Assembly: GCF_042242105.1 (NCBI RefSeq)
Contig: NC_092034.1
Span: 16,935,644 to 16,999,643 of the forward strand
Direction: 5' to 3'
DNA: 64,000 nucleotides
DNA from: Pempheris klunzingeri
Taxonomy: Eukaryota > Chordata > Actinopteri > Acropomatiformes > Pempheridae
Below the pieces are notes generated by a model. It did not search any database. It had not been told where the DNA came from and saw only the letters and a list, made by a program, of their open reading frames with translations. Shown one piece after another: positions 44,395 to 56,700 of this stretch. Each line of letters starts with the position of its first letter. Positions within the stretch are counted from its first letter, which is position 1. The position numbers were made by a program, and so were the translations under genes.

Positions 44395-46060
44395 TACAGC
44401 GGTGATCAAAATTAGAGAACAAGCTACAGTTTCCTAAATTTCAAGGCCACTGCTTAGTCCTATTTGATCCAAACAGGAGTGAAATAGCAGTTTTTTAAGC
44501 ACATTTCACGAGTTACATATATTCTGAAGAACAGTTTAAAAAACCTTAATGAGATATTTGAAAGAGAACACTGATCAAAATTAGAGAACACCTCCCAGTT
44601 ATTGGTGTTAATCTGGCACCCGGTGCTAATTTCCTTAATTATCTGACAAACCCTATTTAACTGGTAGCCCTAACTTTCCAGTTTTCACTGACTTGAAGAT
44701 GGTGAGCCGTTCTACAGTGACTGAAACCCTCCGGCAGCAGGTTGTCCAGATGAAGGCCAAAGGGACGACCCTTTCAGCCATAGCAAGACAAGTTGGTCGT
44801 TCCAAATCTGTGATTTCTACAATATTGCATCTTTACAATATCACAAACTCATTAGGATGTAAGGATCTGTCTCCTCATACAGTGTCTCGACGTTTAACAG
44901 AATCTGGACTGAAAGCCCTCTCTGCAGTGACCAGACCTCTCTTAGCAGAAAGAATCAAAAGGCTAGTCTAACCTTTGCTGAGGAGCAGGTTGTGTGGACA
45001 GAGAACTGGTCCAGAGTTCACTTCAGTGATGAAAGCAACTTTAATTTATTTGGGTCTGATGGGAAACATTATGTTTGTTGTCAAACTGGGGAAAGACTGA
45101 ACCCAAAGAAGTCAGTGAAAGGTGGAGGAGGAAGTGTCATGGTTTAGGGATGTTTTCTGCAGCAGGAGGGCCTCTTACACAGCTACATGGCAGAGTGAAT
45201 GCAAACGTTTATCAGAACCTTCTTCAACAACATGCGGTTCCTTCCCTGCATTCATCAATCAGCCCGCCGTGTTCATGCAGGACAATGCCCCCTGTCACAC
45301 TGCAAAACGGGTAAAGCAGTTCCTTGAAGCTGAAAACATTGAAATAATGACATGACCAGAGACCTGATCCAAACCCAACAGAAAATCCTTGGAGACAAAC
45401 TTATGGCTAAGAAACCCACTACAGTCACCGCACTGTGGAAGAGACTGGAAGAAGAGTGGACCTCAACATCACATCAGAGCAGTGAGCTAGTAAATGGTCT
45501 GTATTTGTAGAGCTCCTTTCTAGTTATTTCAACTACTCAAAGCTCTTTACATCACATCCTCATTCACACATCATTCATACAGGAGGGATCTAATTTGGAG
45601 GAGACTGTTCTTTCATACACTGAAGCTGCTTCAGGAGCAGGTTGGGGTTCAGTGTCTTACCCAAGGACACTTTGACATGTTGACCCAGGAGCTGGGGAAT
45701 GAACCCCCGACCTTCTGACTGAGGGACGACCCACTCTACCACTGAGCCACAGCTAGTGATGTCCTGTGGCCGCAGATGTGCTGAAGTCATTCCAAGCAAG
45801 GGCCTGTACACTTCCTACTAATTGTTGACTGTTGTAACCTTCAGAAACTTTAGTTGTAATCTTTCTCCTTGCTACAGTCACTGCTGTTCTCTAATTTTGA
45901 TCATCCTTTTTTGTGTTGTTGTTGAAGTTGCCTTGGTTATTTTGTAAAACACTGTTCTAGTAGCTTGGTATAGCCACAACAAAAAATCCTTTTAAATTTT
46001 GAGCAATGAAGATTACATTCTTTCTGAAATAAATTCTCTAATCTTGATCACCACTGTGTA
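44395..46060 (+). mobile_element. Tc1-like transposon with IR/DR ends, inactive, carrying a nested SINE
   Basis: Each end carries two copies of the same motif, the IR/DR layout of Sleeping Beauty-like Tc1 elements. The left copies are GGTGATCAAAATTAGAGAAC at 44,401 and GATCAAAATTAGAGAAC at 44,573; the right copies are their complements at 45,886-45,902 and 46,034-46,052. The outer ends begin and finish at TA. The transposase begins near 44,699 with a paired-like helix-turn-helix (TVTETLRQQVVQMKAKGTTL, AIARQVGRSKSVISTI). The catalytic core is broken: VHFSDESNFNLFG and MQDNAPCHTAKRVKQFLEAE are readable, but the third acidic block is frameshifted and part of the linker is missing. The element is inactive. 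It sits between mta2 and eml3. Confidence 0.92.
45492..45750 (-). mobile_element. Near full-length tRNA-derived SINE nested in the Tc1-like element
   Basis: Read on the minus strand, the copy starts with a tRNA-like head. It has an A box TGGCTCAGTGGTAGAG (complement at 45,734-45,749) and a B box GGTTCATTCC (complement at about 45,696-45,706), correctly spaced. A body shared with the 9,120-9,440 copy follows, ending near ACAAATACAGACCATTTA. Both flanks carry the same 7 bases AGCTAGT (45,485-45,491 and 45,751-45,757). They fit a target-site duplication from insertion into the transposon. Confidence 0.88.
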
Positions 46061-46308
46061 TTAAACCCTAAAAGCTGCCAGTCTGCATCAGTAGTACTTT
46101 ACTTGATGGTTTACATTTATTTTATTTCTAATCTCCTTAGTGAATTGTCACTTGTGTACAGTGCTGCTTTATTGTAGTGAGGACCTGTCCCGCCGTGGGG
46201 GGGGGGTACTGTGGGAACATGGTTTCCTCCTCCAGCTTGAACAGCACACCATTCCTGGAGCAGCGCTGCCCTCTACTGACACTCCACACACAGCACACGT
46301 TCCAGTTC

Positions 46309-46314
46309 TTTATT
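46309..46314 (-). terminator. Candidate poly(A) signal of eml3
   Basis: Plus-strand TTTATT (minus AATAAA) about 430 bases past the eml3 stop codon, just beyond the end of the Tc1-like element. It is the first good signal downstream of the gene. Confidence 0.5.
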
Positions 46315-46744
46315 GGAGCCTGACAGGTACAACACTCAGTGTTCTCCTAATAATCACACTGGACTATGACATGAATTAGTCAGAGATGCTGAGAGTTAAT
46401 TTGATTGGAACAGCTTTGTCACAGTCTGTGTCCTGCTGGCGCACACACAGCTTCAGTGTGAGCAGAGACGTCACCAAACAGTGCTTCTGATAAAACAAGT
46501 GTGTCAGGACATTGTGGAGACGTCTTCTTTGGTCCGATGGCGGCGCCCACGATGAAGCGCTGCGGTAAGTTTGATAAGCAAGACAGACTCAGGAATGTTC
46601 AGCGAAACCAGAGAGTTTAACCAGTTGTGTCCCAGCATGTGAGGGTCCTGTCCACAGTCATAGGGCTGTACATGATGGTGGGGGTGTTTGTGTATATGGA
46701 CAGGAGTCCACAACTCCCCGCCTCCCTTCACAGCTGTTCTCTTC

Positions 46745-47169
46745 CTAGCTGGTGGCAGGTTCCGGAGAGCTGGTGGAAGTGGACGAGGCAGAGGCCAGTC
46801 TGTCCCTGCTGTCGCTCGCCCCGCCCCCCATCACCCTCCACTGAAGGATGCAGGTGTCCTTCCCGCCCATGGAGAGGAGGTGGGAGTCGCTGTGGGTGAA
46901 GCACACGTTGGTGACGTGGCTGCCGTGGCCCTCGTATCTGTGGCTCGGTGCCTGGAGGAGACAGGGAGAGTGTTTGTTTCCACAGCAGCAGGCAGCACTC
47001 CCTCACCGTGACATTCTGTGCCCACCTGTGCTGTGTCAGTAACCACGACACCTGATCACCTGCTCTGCACTGGTCTCCTCCGCTGTGTACTACATGACTG
47101 GATCAAACTCCAGCTAGACACTCACTATAGAGTTCAACTCACTCACACTTTCTGACTGTTTTCATTGAG

Positions 47170-47230
<61 letters not shown>

Positions 47231-50200
47231 TGCCTGAGCTATAAACAAACATCACTTTAACTTCTGTACTTTTACTTCTGTAGGATTTTGACACTGGCTT
47301 GTAACAGAGTACTTTTCCACTGCTGTAGTGGAAGGTTCCCTTAAAGAAGTCTGTCTGATTTCCGCAGCATGTTTGGATTTGTGTCAGAGCTGAGTGTAAG
47401 AAGGAAATGGAAGGGAGTGACGTTTGAGGCAAGCTGCACTAATGACAGATTGTTCAAGTGTTGATATCTGTTCAGAGAGAATGACCTGTCCACATCCCCT
47501 GACTGTATCTGGATCAGGTTACAAGCCGGCCACATGGAGATTTAATTCCACCTTAAGTCTGCTGCCTGCCTCAGTGCTCACAGGATGGAGGAGCTGCCTC
47601 TCTGTTATTACACAGAGCACCTTTGCACTACTGCAGTATTCTTCTGCAGCTCAGGATCACCCAGCCTCAAACAGGTCTTTCCCCTTGACGTGGAGGCAGC
47701 AGCCCAAGAACAAAGTGTGCTCTGCATGTACAGTAGGCAGGAAGTGAGGTCAGTGTGGGCGGTACCTTGGGTTTAGGACAGGGGTACTGGAAGAGGTGGA
47801 CTTTACAGAAGTCATCGGCCACAGCCACCACCCTCTCACTGTGGGAGCGACACAGGGCGTTGATGTCTGTGCCGTCAGAGCCCTCCAGCCACACGCCTGG
47901 AAGAGCACGGCAACACATGAGCAGTGTGACCGATGACGGACCAACGGCACGTCCGCGCAGCCATGACGGTCAACAGTGTCGTGTTTCTCACCCATGACGT
48001 GGAAGCCCAGCACGCAGGTGTAGGACGCCCACTCTCTGTCTTTGCTCTCAAAGCGATTCCTCAGCAGTTTACAGCCCGCTGTGATGTCCCCTGTCAAAAT
48101 ACAGTCATCTTCACCATCATCCTCACCATCATCCTCACAGTCATCCTCACCATCATCCTCACCATCATCCTCACAGTCATCCTCACAGTCATCCTCACCA
48201 TCATCCTCACAGTCATCCTCACCATCATCCTCACAGTCATCCTCACCATCATCCTCAGCTACAACGTCACTGTGTCTGTGTGAGGTCAGTGCAGAAACAT
48301 AGTTGCTGACTTACAGTAAAGGATCTCATAGTCTCCTGAGTTAGACATGATGTACTTTCCGTCTCTGGACCAGTCCAGGTGAGTTATGAAGCTGGAGTGA
48401 CCCTAGACGGACAGAAGAGTGAGATGAATGTTAGCGGGTTAGTTAGTCCTGTTTCTCCTCACAAATATATAGTTTAGTGCATAAGAGGGTGACTATTTTC
48501 AGCGGCGGATGGATCCACCTGAAATGCTGTAGTGAGTATTTGTGGCACGGGGACTGAGGGGAGATGGAGCAACGAGGCAAAGCTGGAGCTACAGGCCTGC
48601 TTTGGCTGCAGCGATCGGAGTGTTGTTGGGGCTGCTGCTACAGACCTGGACAGCCTCACTGACACTGACATCCTACGTCAGTTTTTGTGAGGGGGTGTGT
48701 GTGCCGACGAAAACATTCTGCATATACAATAAGAACAAACCCTGGTTTACTGGGAAGGCCAAGGAGGAGGCCTACAGAGGTGGGGGCAGGATCCTGTACA
48801 ACCAGGCCAGGAACGCACTGACAAAGGAGATCAGAGCAGCAAACAGGTGCTACACTGACATCCAGTCTGTTCTCTGCACCTACATCACTGTCTGGTTTGG
48901 ATCGGCCCCCCCAGCAGGACCGGAACAGACTATAGAGGACTGTCACTGCAGAGAAAATAATCTGTGTCAACCTGCCCTCCATCCAGGACTTAGACACATC
49001 CAGAGTCAGGAAACATAACATCCTGGACACGACCTGCTCCAACCCCTCCCCTCAGACAGGCGCTACCGATCGCTGCACGCCAAAACAACCAGACACAGAA
49101 ACAGCTTCTATCCACAGGCCATCGCTCTGCTGAACACTTACACACCCATATCCTCCCTGCCTCATGTATATACAGAGTCTTTTCACACTTTGTCGGTTTT
49201 CTTTTACATCCATACTTCCATATCCATATATTCACTTATTGACATTGTACATAGACCATAAAAGTTAAATGTGTGTTTCCTTTGTTCAGCTCTTGTCTCC
49301 CTCTTTGTCTGATTATGTCTAAGTCCACAAGAACAGTGGGAAATCCAAAGTCTAATTCCTTGTAAGTGTTCACATGCTTGGCCAATAAAGCTGGTTGTGA
49401 TTGTGAGAAGATCTGTGAGGCTGTGGCACACACACAGTCAGCGTAGTAAATACAGTAAATACACAGTATTGGTAGACCAACTGTTTAAATCTGGTCCAAG
49501 GAGAAGAAGTGAGCAGCCATGGCCTCTGTGGCTGAACAGGCACAGAACACATCACACTCGGGGTCAAACTGGATCAACCCAGGGGACAAACACTCAACTC
49601 ACGTTACATTTCCCAAAGCGGCTGTAGCGCCGGCCGCTCTCCGTCACATTGTAGATGTAGATGAAGTTGTCGTGAGATCCGACCGCCAAGAAGCTGCCAT
49701 CTGAAGCACAGGACAGCACTCGCATCATTCAGGCTCCATCCTTTTTGAATTTGAATTTGAATTGAAGCTGATGCTTCTGTCAAACACTGGCCCACTCTTA
49801 AACATCGGATTACTAATATGGTTGAGTCAGTAGCCCCATGTGCTGATGAAATAAGTTTTTTACTTTCATCATTATTGTCAGCGTTTATCAGATGGCTGGT
49901 AAGTGTATTTCTAAAATCTTCCAGTGGTTACAGACAGAGAAAAGAAGCATATACACAACAGCAATGTGAGCTCAGAGCTGCTGTTTGTTTTCCTGGAGGT
50001 AGTGACTGCAGCTCTGTCTCACAGAGCATGAAGCTCATGAGGCCTGAGTGTTACAGGCACACGCCGACATGTGGCGGCTGGTGAACCCAGCGGTCACCCG
50101 GCAGCTCCCACAGTAGTTAGACGGCATCTGACCTGGTGAGTATCTCATGACAGACAGCTGCTCGTTCCCATCCGTGGACTCACAGACCACCTCTCTGGTC

Positions 50201-50811
50201 AGCAGGTCGAGGACCACCCACCTGGGGGGGGGGGTTATGAGGACAGAGGCAGACAGGTCGACGTTCATCAGCAGTGACAAGTGAGTGGACAGCGGCCTTT
50301 TCACACACAGACTACATCCAGTGTATATGATCATTATACATTAACAAAGGCCTGCAGTGGTGAACCCACGGAGAATCATCACCCACTCTACAGCTCTACT
50401 CAGCGTTCTGGCCTCTTTCTGCTCATTGTTTCGGTCCTGTCCCCAGCAGAGAGAGCTGGGGTGGACACATCAGTGGACATGTGCTTGTCCTTCACGCTGT
50501 CCTACTAATGTAAAGGTGTTAACATCTGGTGAGTTATGTGCTGTGCTGTGCTGTGCTGGGCTAGTGACTCCAGGTCAGAACAACTCCCTCATTCCCCAAT
50601 AAGCTCAACTATTCCTTTAAAGGGTTTTCAAATACTGAACTGTCATTTTAGTGTGTCATGTCGAGTGTGCAGAGTGCTCTTAGTGTATTAGTGCAGGGAC
50701 TGAGTGCTGTATTACCTTCCTGTGCTGAGGCCGACTGACACCACCGATCCATTAGGGCAGAAACCAGCACACAGCCCATAATCCTGTCAGAGACACCCAG
50801 GACTAGTTAAC

Positions 50812-50845
<34 letters not shown>

Positions 50846-51645
50846 AGCACTGTGATTCACACAGACGTGATGGTGACAGTCAGCTGACCAACATGTCCTA
50901 CCTCCAGCGTGATGCTCCAGTCCAGCTTGTGTTCCTCCGTGTTCCACAGACACACCTGCCTGTCGTGACCACAGGTCAGGAAGATGTTCTGTGAGGGGTG
51001 TGTGGCCAGCCCCCACATCTCATCTACATGGCCCTGACACACACACACACACACACACACACATCTAATGTTTTCATACTTTTCCCAAAGCAGCACTTAA
51101 GAGAGAGCGCACACTCACACCACTAACACCAGCTCATTAAAACCACAGCTCCCCAAACTGTACGACTGCTCTCAGTTTCCAGTCTCATTTTTCTTCATGT
51201 GACCTTTAACCCTTTCCTGGCGTGGAGAAAAAAAGACTTTTGGGACTTTTTGCTTGGAGGAAAAATATTGTATCATTACAAAATGGGCAGAATAAAACCA
51301 ATAATAATCCTTTCATAAACTTTTCAGAGGTGAAGTAGGACCAACTTCTTTAAAACAGTACATACTCTAGTAGCTCCTCAGGTGCTGTTTGCTGCATACC
51401 CAATACTAAAACACCTACAGATACAGAGCATCTCTGTTATCAACATACCTGCACTATGGCCACGAACCCGTCTGAGAAGGTTCCTCTGAGGATGGCATTA
51501 CGGGTTGTACCGACTAACAGTTCCTCTCCATCCACATCTGCAATGGTGCGGACGGCCCCGTACTTCTCTGGAATCTGGACAAAAAAAAATCCTATGAACC
51601 AACAAGCCTCTTTAAATGTAACTGCACACTGTCCACCAACAGCAT

Positions 51646-51678
<33 letters not shown>

Positions 51679-53644
51679 CTGAGGTTCACCTCACACTCTC
51701 TCTCAGGTGCCAGGTCAGCGCTCCAGCGGATGATCTTGCGGTCTTTCCCTCCTCCACTGAGCAGAGCGCCGCCCTGCAGGGTGCACAGGGTGAACACGCT
51801 GCCTTCATGGGCTCTGGTCTGTCGCATGATCTGGAAGGTCTCTGTGGGAAAGGGAGACAAATGACACAGAGCAGGGGTTGGCACTGTGAAACACACACTA
51901 ACACACAGTATAACACTCACTGACACACATTCACGTGTACTAACATGTACTCATGGGTGCCTAGTTATAGTTAAAAGTGGGGATGTGTGTTTGGTGACGG
52001 GTAAGAGGAGGTTTGGCAGGAAATGTTTCATTTTATTAACACCTGAGAATGACTCAATAAAGTGAAGCTCCTATTTCAGTATAAAGCTCAGTTTCATTTG
52101 TACCATGAAATATTCATTTTTCGTTCTGTTCTGTTCTAGTTTCAGCCTTGAGCGACGTACTAACACACGTTCACATGCACCAACACACACTGATGTACAG
52201 AATGAAAGTGTTCCCCATCCAGATTCAAAGCAGACTTTTCATCAGGCTCTGTTGGCCCACAGAGGACAGCTTCATGGTGCCATTTCCTTTGACACACTGT
52301 GTGCTGATCTCCTGCACTGACCTTTGGCTCCTTTTCCGAGTGTTTTGACATCCGCAGCTGATTTTCCCCACGTCAGGATGTTTCCTTCAGAGTCTCCGGT
52401 CAGAACATCTCCAGTCAGACTGAACACAAAGCACTGGATGAACTTGGGCTTCTTGTATTTCTGAAAAGAAAAGCAGAAGAATAATATGATGCATTGTTAG
52501 TACAGGCTTAAAATCAGTAACATTTCAAGACTCTCCAGCTGGTCCAGAACGCTGCTGCTCCTGTTCTGATGAGAACTAAGAGAAGAGACCACATTTCTCC
52601 TGTACTGGCTTCTCTTCATTGGCTTCCAGTAAAATCTAGAATAGAGTTTAAAATCCTTCTCCTCACCTACAAGGTTCTTAATGTTCAGGCTCCATCATAT
52701 CTTAAAGAGCTTATAGTACCGTACTACCCCACTAGAGCACTGTGCTCCCAGACTGCAGGCCTACTGGTGGTTCCTAAAGTCCTCTAAAGTAGTGATGGAG
52801 CCAGAGCTGCTGCGGATCGTCAGCTGCCAACACTTTTTACTGATATTAGTCCTGCTATTATTGTCATGTTTTTCATTGTTACCATATAATTATTAGTCAT
52901 ATTCCTGTTGTCAGTGCTATAGTTTCTGTTTGTATTTTGGTTGCTGTTTGTTTTGTCTCTCTCTCTGTCTATCCAACCTCCAGCCAACACAGATATTTGG
53001 ACAGTCTTTCAGTTTTCAGTTCTTTGTTGACTTCCCCTTTTGGCCTCTAACTGTGGAACCATCATTGTACTAATTCACACACGGAAAACAAAGGAACTGA
53101 AGTGAACAGAAAACTGGTGAAACGTGTTTTTGCTGCGGGGACCACATGACTGTGAATAAACTTTAGTGTCTTACTCCAAAGATGCCTTGTTTCTTGGTGA
53201 ACTGTCCCGCGCTGAGCGTCCAGAAGTAGACGTGGGATTTGCCACAGGTGATGATGTTGGTGCTGTCGCTAGAGTTAAACTCCACGGCGAACACAGCCTC
53301 GTTGGTACTCTACAGACACAGCGGCACACACAAGCATGCGTTCAGCAGTTACAGTGCATGTACAAACAGATCTTCACTATAATGCACTTAGATTTTAGAT
53401 ATCAGTCTGCCAGAAGTAAATATACTTTGAGTATGATCCAAAAACGGGTCCACCTCGACGCCACATGAGCCACAATCAACAAGGTCCACTTAACAAACAT
53501 CACACAGACACGCCCAAGAGGAGACACTACTAGTCTGAGGAGCCTCAGCTCAAAGAGGCTGAACAGCTCCGTGGACCTGAGGTGAGGTCAGTCAGTCAGT
53601 CTGTGTATGACCAGCTCCCTCATCATCAATTTATTAGCATTAGG

Positions 53645-53725
<81 letters not shown>

Positions 53726-56700
53726 AAATAGCGATTAATGCAGCTTTAAAAGCCTGGATTTAATACCTTTCTACGGACAGAGGATCCTAACAGAGACTGT
53801 GTGTGCTGTTAAAGAAGTCACTTACAAATACAAATACAGCTCTGCAGCTTTCTGGAGCCTGTACTGTAAGTAGAGAAAGCACAGCAGCACCATTTCAGCA
53901 CAAAAAGCTCCTTTCATGGCTGTGCCGTAAAGCGGCATATGGACTCTTCCACAGCTATGGAGGAGGGGGGGGTATAATTAACTTGTTCCTGTTGGGTGAG
54001 CTCGTATGTTTATACAGTGCGGGTCGGTGTGGTCCTGCCCAGCACTGCTGTCCCACACTGGAAGCTACCCCCACCTATGCATCTCCACTGCAACATTACA
54101 GAACACACACACACACACACACTGCTGGACAATTTCACTGTATAAAATATTTACACGGTTGCCATGACAGCCGTGCAGAAATTGCTCTCAGGGAAGTTGA
54201 GGCATTTTGGGATAAAAGCCCATAAAATCACAGCAGAGACACCACGGCCATCTTTTCCCCCTTAATCTCTCCGAACAGACCTCCTTTCTAGCAGCATCTC
54301 CGGGCTCACATTACTGCAGCCTGGGCCTGTCTCGTGCCCCGGCGTCAGGTGAAGGGGCCATGTTTCTGTAAGGGTGATGAAACCCTGCGGTTCATGCATG
54401 TCTGATGATGTAAAACCTTCTCAAATGTAAAAACATGTCAACCCAAAGCAGCAACAGCTGTAAGAAAAGGACTTCACAGGATTCTGGGAAACAGGGTGGT
54501 TTGCTGTTCGCAGTCAGATGAGACGTGTGCTGCCAGGGTAAAGTCTGAGTGTCTGGTACAGAGGGGGTGTTCAGCCTCACTCAGCTCAAAGACTGAAAGC
54601 AGGGGGGAACCGCTTCTCTTTTGGACAACAGAGGGAACCCGCAACAAGCTGGGAACACTCCAAACATATGATTCCTCGTTATGTTATGCTGCCGTTTACC
54701 TTGACCTCCGCATGCTTGGTGCCCTTGTTGCAGTCCCACACTGACAGCATGTGTTCATTAGAGTCATCGATCACACTCAGGAACGCCCCACAGTCCTGAA
54801 AACAACATCCGCAGTAAATAAAGGCCTGGGTGGCCATGTGTCAGGGTGAATCATGTGTAGGGGTGAATGGGTGAATCATGTGTAGGAGTGAAGGGGTGAA
54901 TGGGTGAATCATGTGTAGGAGTGAAGGGGTGAATGGGTGAATCATGTGTAGGGGTGAATCATGTGTAGGAGTGAAGGGGTGAATGGGTGAATCATGTGTA
55001 GGGGTGAATCATGTGTAGGGGTGAAGGGGTGAATCATGTGTGGGGGTACATCATGTGGCTTGTGTCTCAGAGGCAGAGCGGATCAGTTCAGTTCAGCTTC
55101 AGTGTGTGTGACGTGTGAATGGTGCTATTCCAGTACAGTCCACTTCCAAATCATTTGTAAGTGATGGTTGGAGAATGTTATATTGCAGTCGACTCACAGC
55201 AACGGAAAAAGCAACAGATCCCACGCCCCTCTGGAAGGTTCCCAGGCCGATCTGCTGCAGGGTGACCAGGGTGGTGGAGTCCCAGATATGAACACAAGGA
55301 TGCAGGGGCTAATACACACACACACACACACACGTAGCACTACCTGTTATTGGGAGACACTGTGCATCTGCATAGAGGTCAGGGTGGTTACGTGGGTCAC
55401 CAACAAGATGCCTGACTTTCATAAAGAATGAATCCCACAATGCAAGCATTACTGTGTACATAGATACAGTGTGTGTGGAGGATAAAGGGCTTCAGACTGG
55501 TGTCACTGCAGTGGTCACCTTGCCGTCTTTGTCCACCCCTGCTGTCTGGCCAGATGCCACTCGCACCTTGTCAGGATGGAGGGTAAGACTGCAGGAAAAA
55601 TACCAAAAGAGGGTTGTACTGGGATTTTGGACAAAAATCTATTCAAACAAGTAGAAACATCTGACACACTATCAATTTACAGTACAAACAGCTTAGAAAA
55701 CAGGTGCAGGTTTACATGTTGAGCAACATTAGTGTTTGTGTCCACCTGATGGATGATCATATCCCTCTCTGTCAAGAAATCTCCTAAAAGTACATATCAG
55801 TATATGGTTAGGATTAGTGCCCTGGTCTACTGCCCTGTCCTTGGACTAAGGGACTGAGACTGTCTGGTTCTAAAGTTCTCAATGTCTCCCCACATCTCTG
55901 ATTTGCTTAAACATGCTTGGTTTTGAGTTCAGCTTACACAACAGAATTGGATTTATCTCACTGGTACATGGGTGCAATTGTCAGCTAACTCCTAACTCTC
56001 TATACTTCGTGGCTTCATGCTGAGAGCCTGGCATCAGTTGGGAACTAGGATTTGAATTAGTACTGCTGTGTGAAGGGTATCTGGGCTCAGCTGAAGCCTA
56101 GCACCGAGCATGAAGCCACATACCAAACAGCAGGAGAGACCCCTGGCTCTGAGACCTGATGCGAACCTGCTTCCTTTTTCTCTTAGCTCAAAGAATAGGT
56201 GCGATGTGATGTCTCTTTGGCAGCTGAGAGCTATTTCCTACAGTTTTGAGGTTTAAGTGATTTAGAGGCATGCGGTCACATGCCAGTGTGGTGATCACGC
56301 CCCCACATCTCTGGCACACAGCAAATACTGCATGTGGAGGCCTGGGCCGACTTCACTATTGGCTTAAACACAACAGAACTCTTTATTGCCTTTGGCATGT
56401 TGATACCTCTGAAGAGGATTAAATGTTGTCACAGCATCTGATGAGCTGTAACCGTGTAAATATGTTCTAAATGGACTTTTGATACATTGTAGAGGTTTAT
56501 GACAAGTTTAAACTTGTCATAAACGTCAGACTATTTTTGTAAGTTAGACATATGACTTTCAGATGAGAGGTGATATCATTGTGATTTGCACGTCACTGGT
56601 ACTCACAGCTACAAAAAGGTTGAACTCACGTTGCCTCCTTGTCTGTAAGGGTTTTAACAGAGCTAAATGAATCTAGAGCTGAGAGCGTTACGCTGATAGG

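Noticed and set aside
45734-45749. Possible tRNA gene with A and B boxes
   Set aside because: It is flanked by a target-site duplication and followed by a SINE body shared with another copy, so it is a retroposon.
48107-48258. CRISPR-like array
   Set aside because: Units are contiguous 12-mers without unique spacers, in vertebrate intron DNA.
48042-48302. Ser/Pro and Ile/Leu repeat open frames
   Set aside because: They are translations of the 12-bp minisatellite in an eml3 intron, not a protein.
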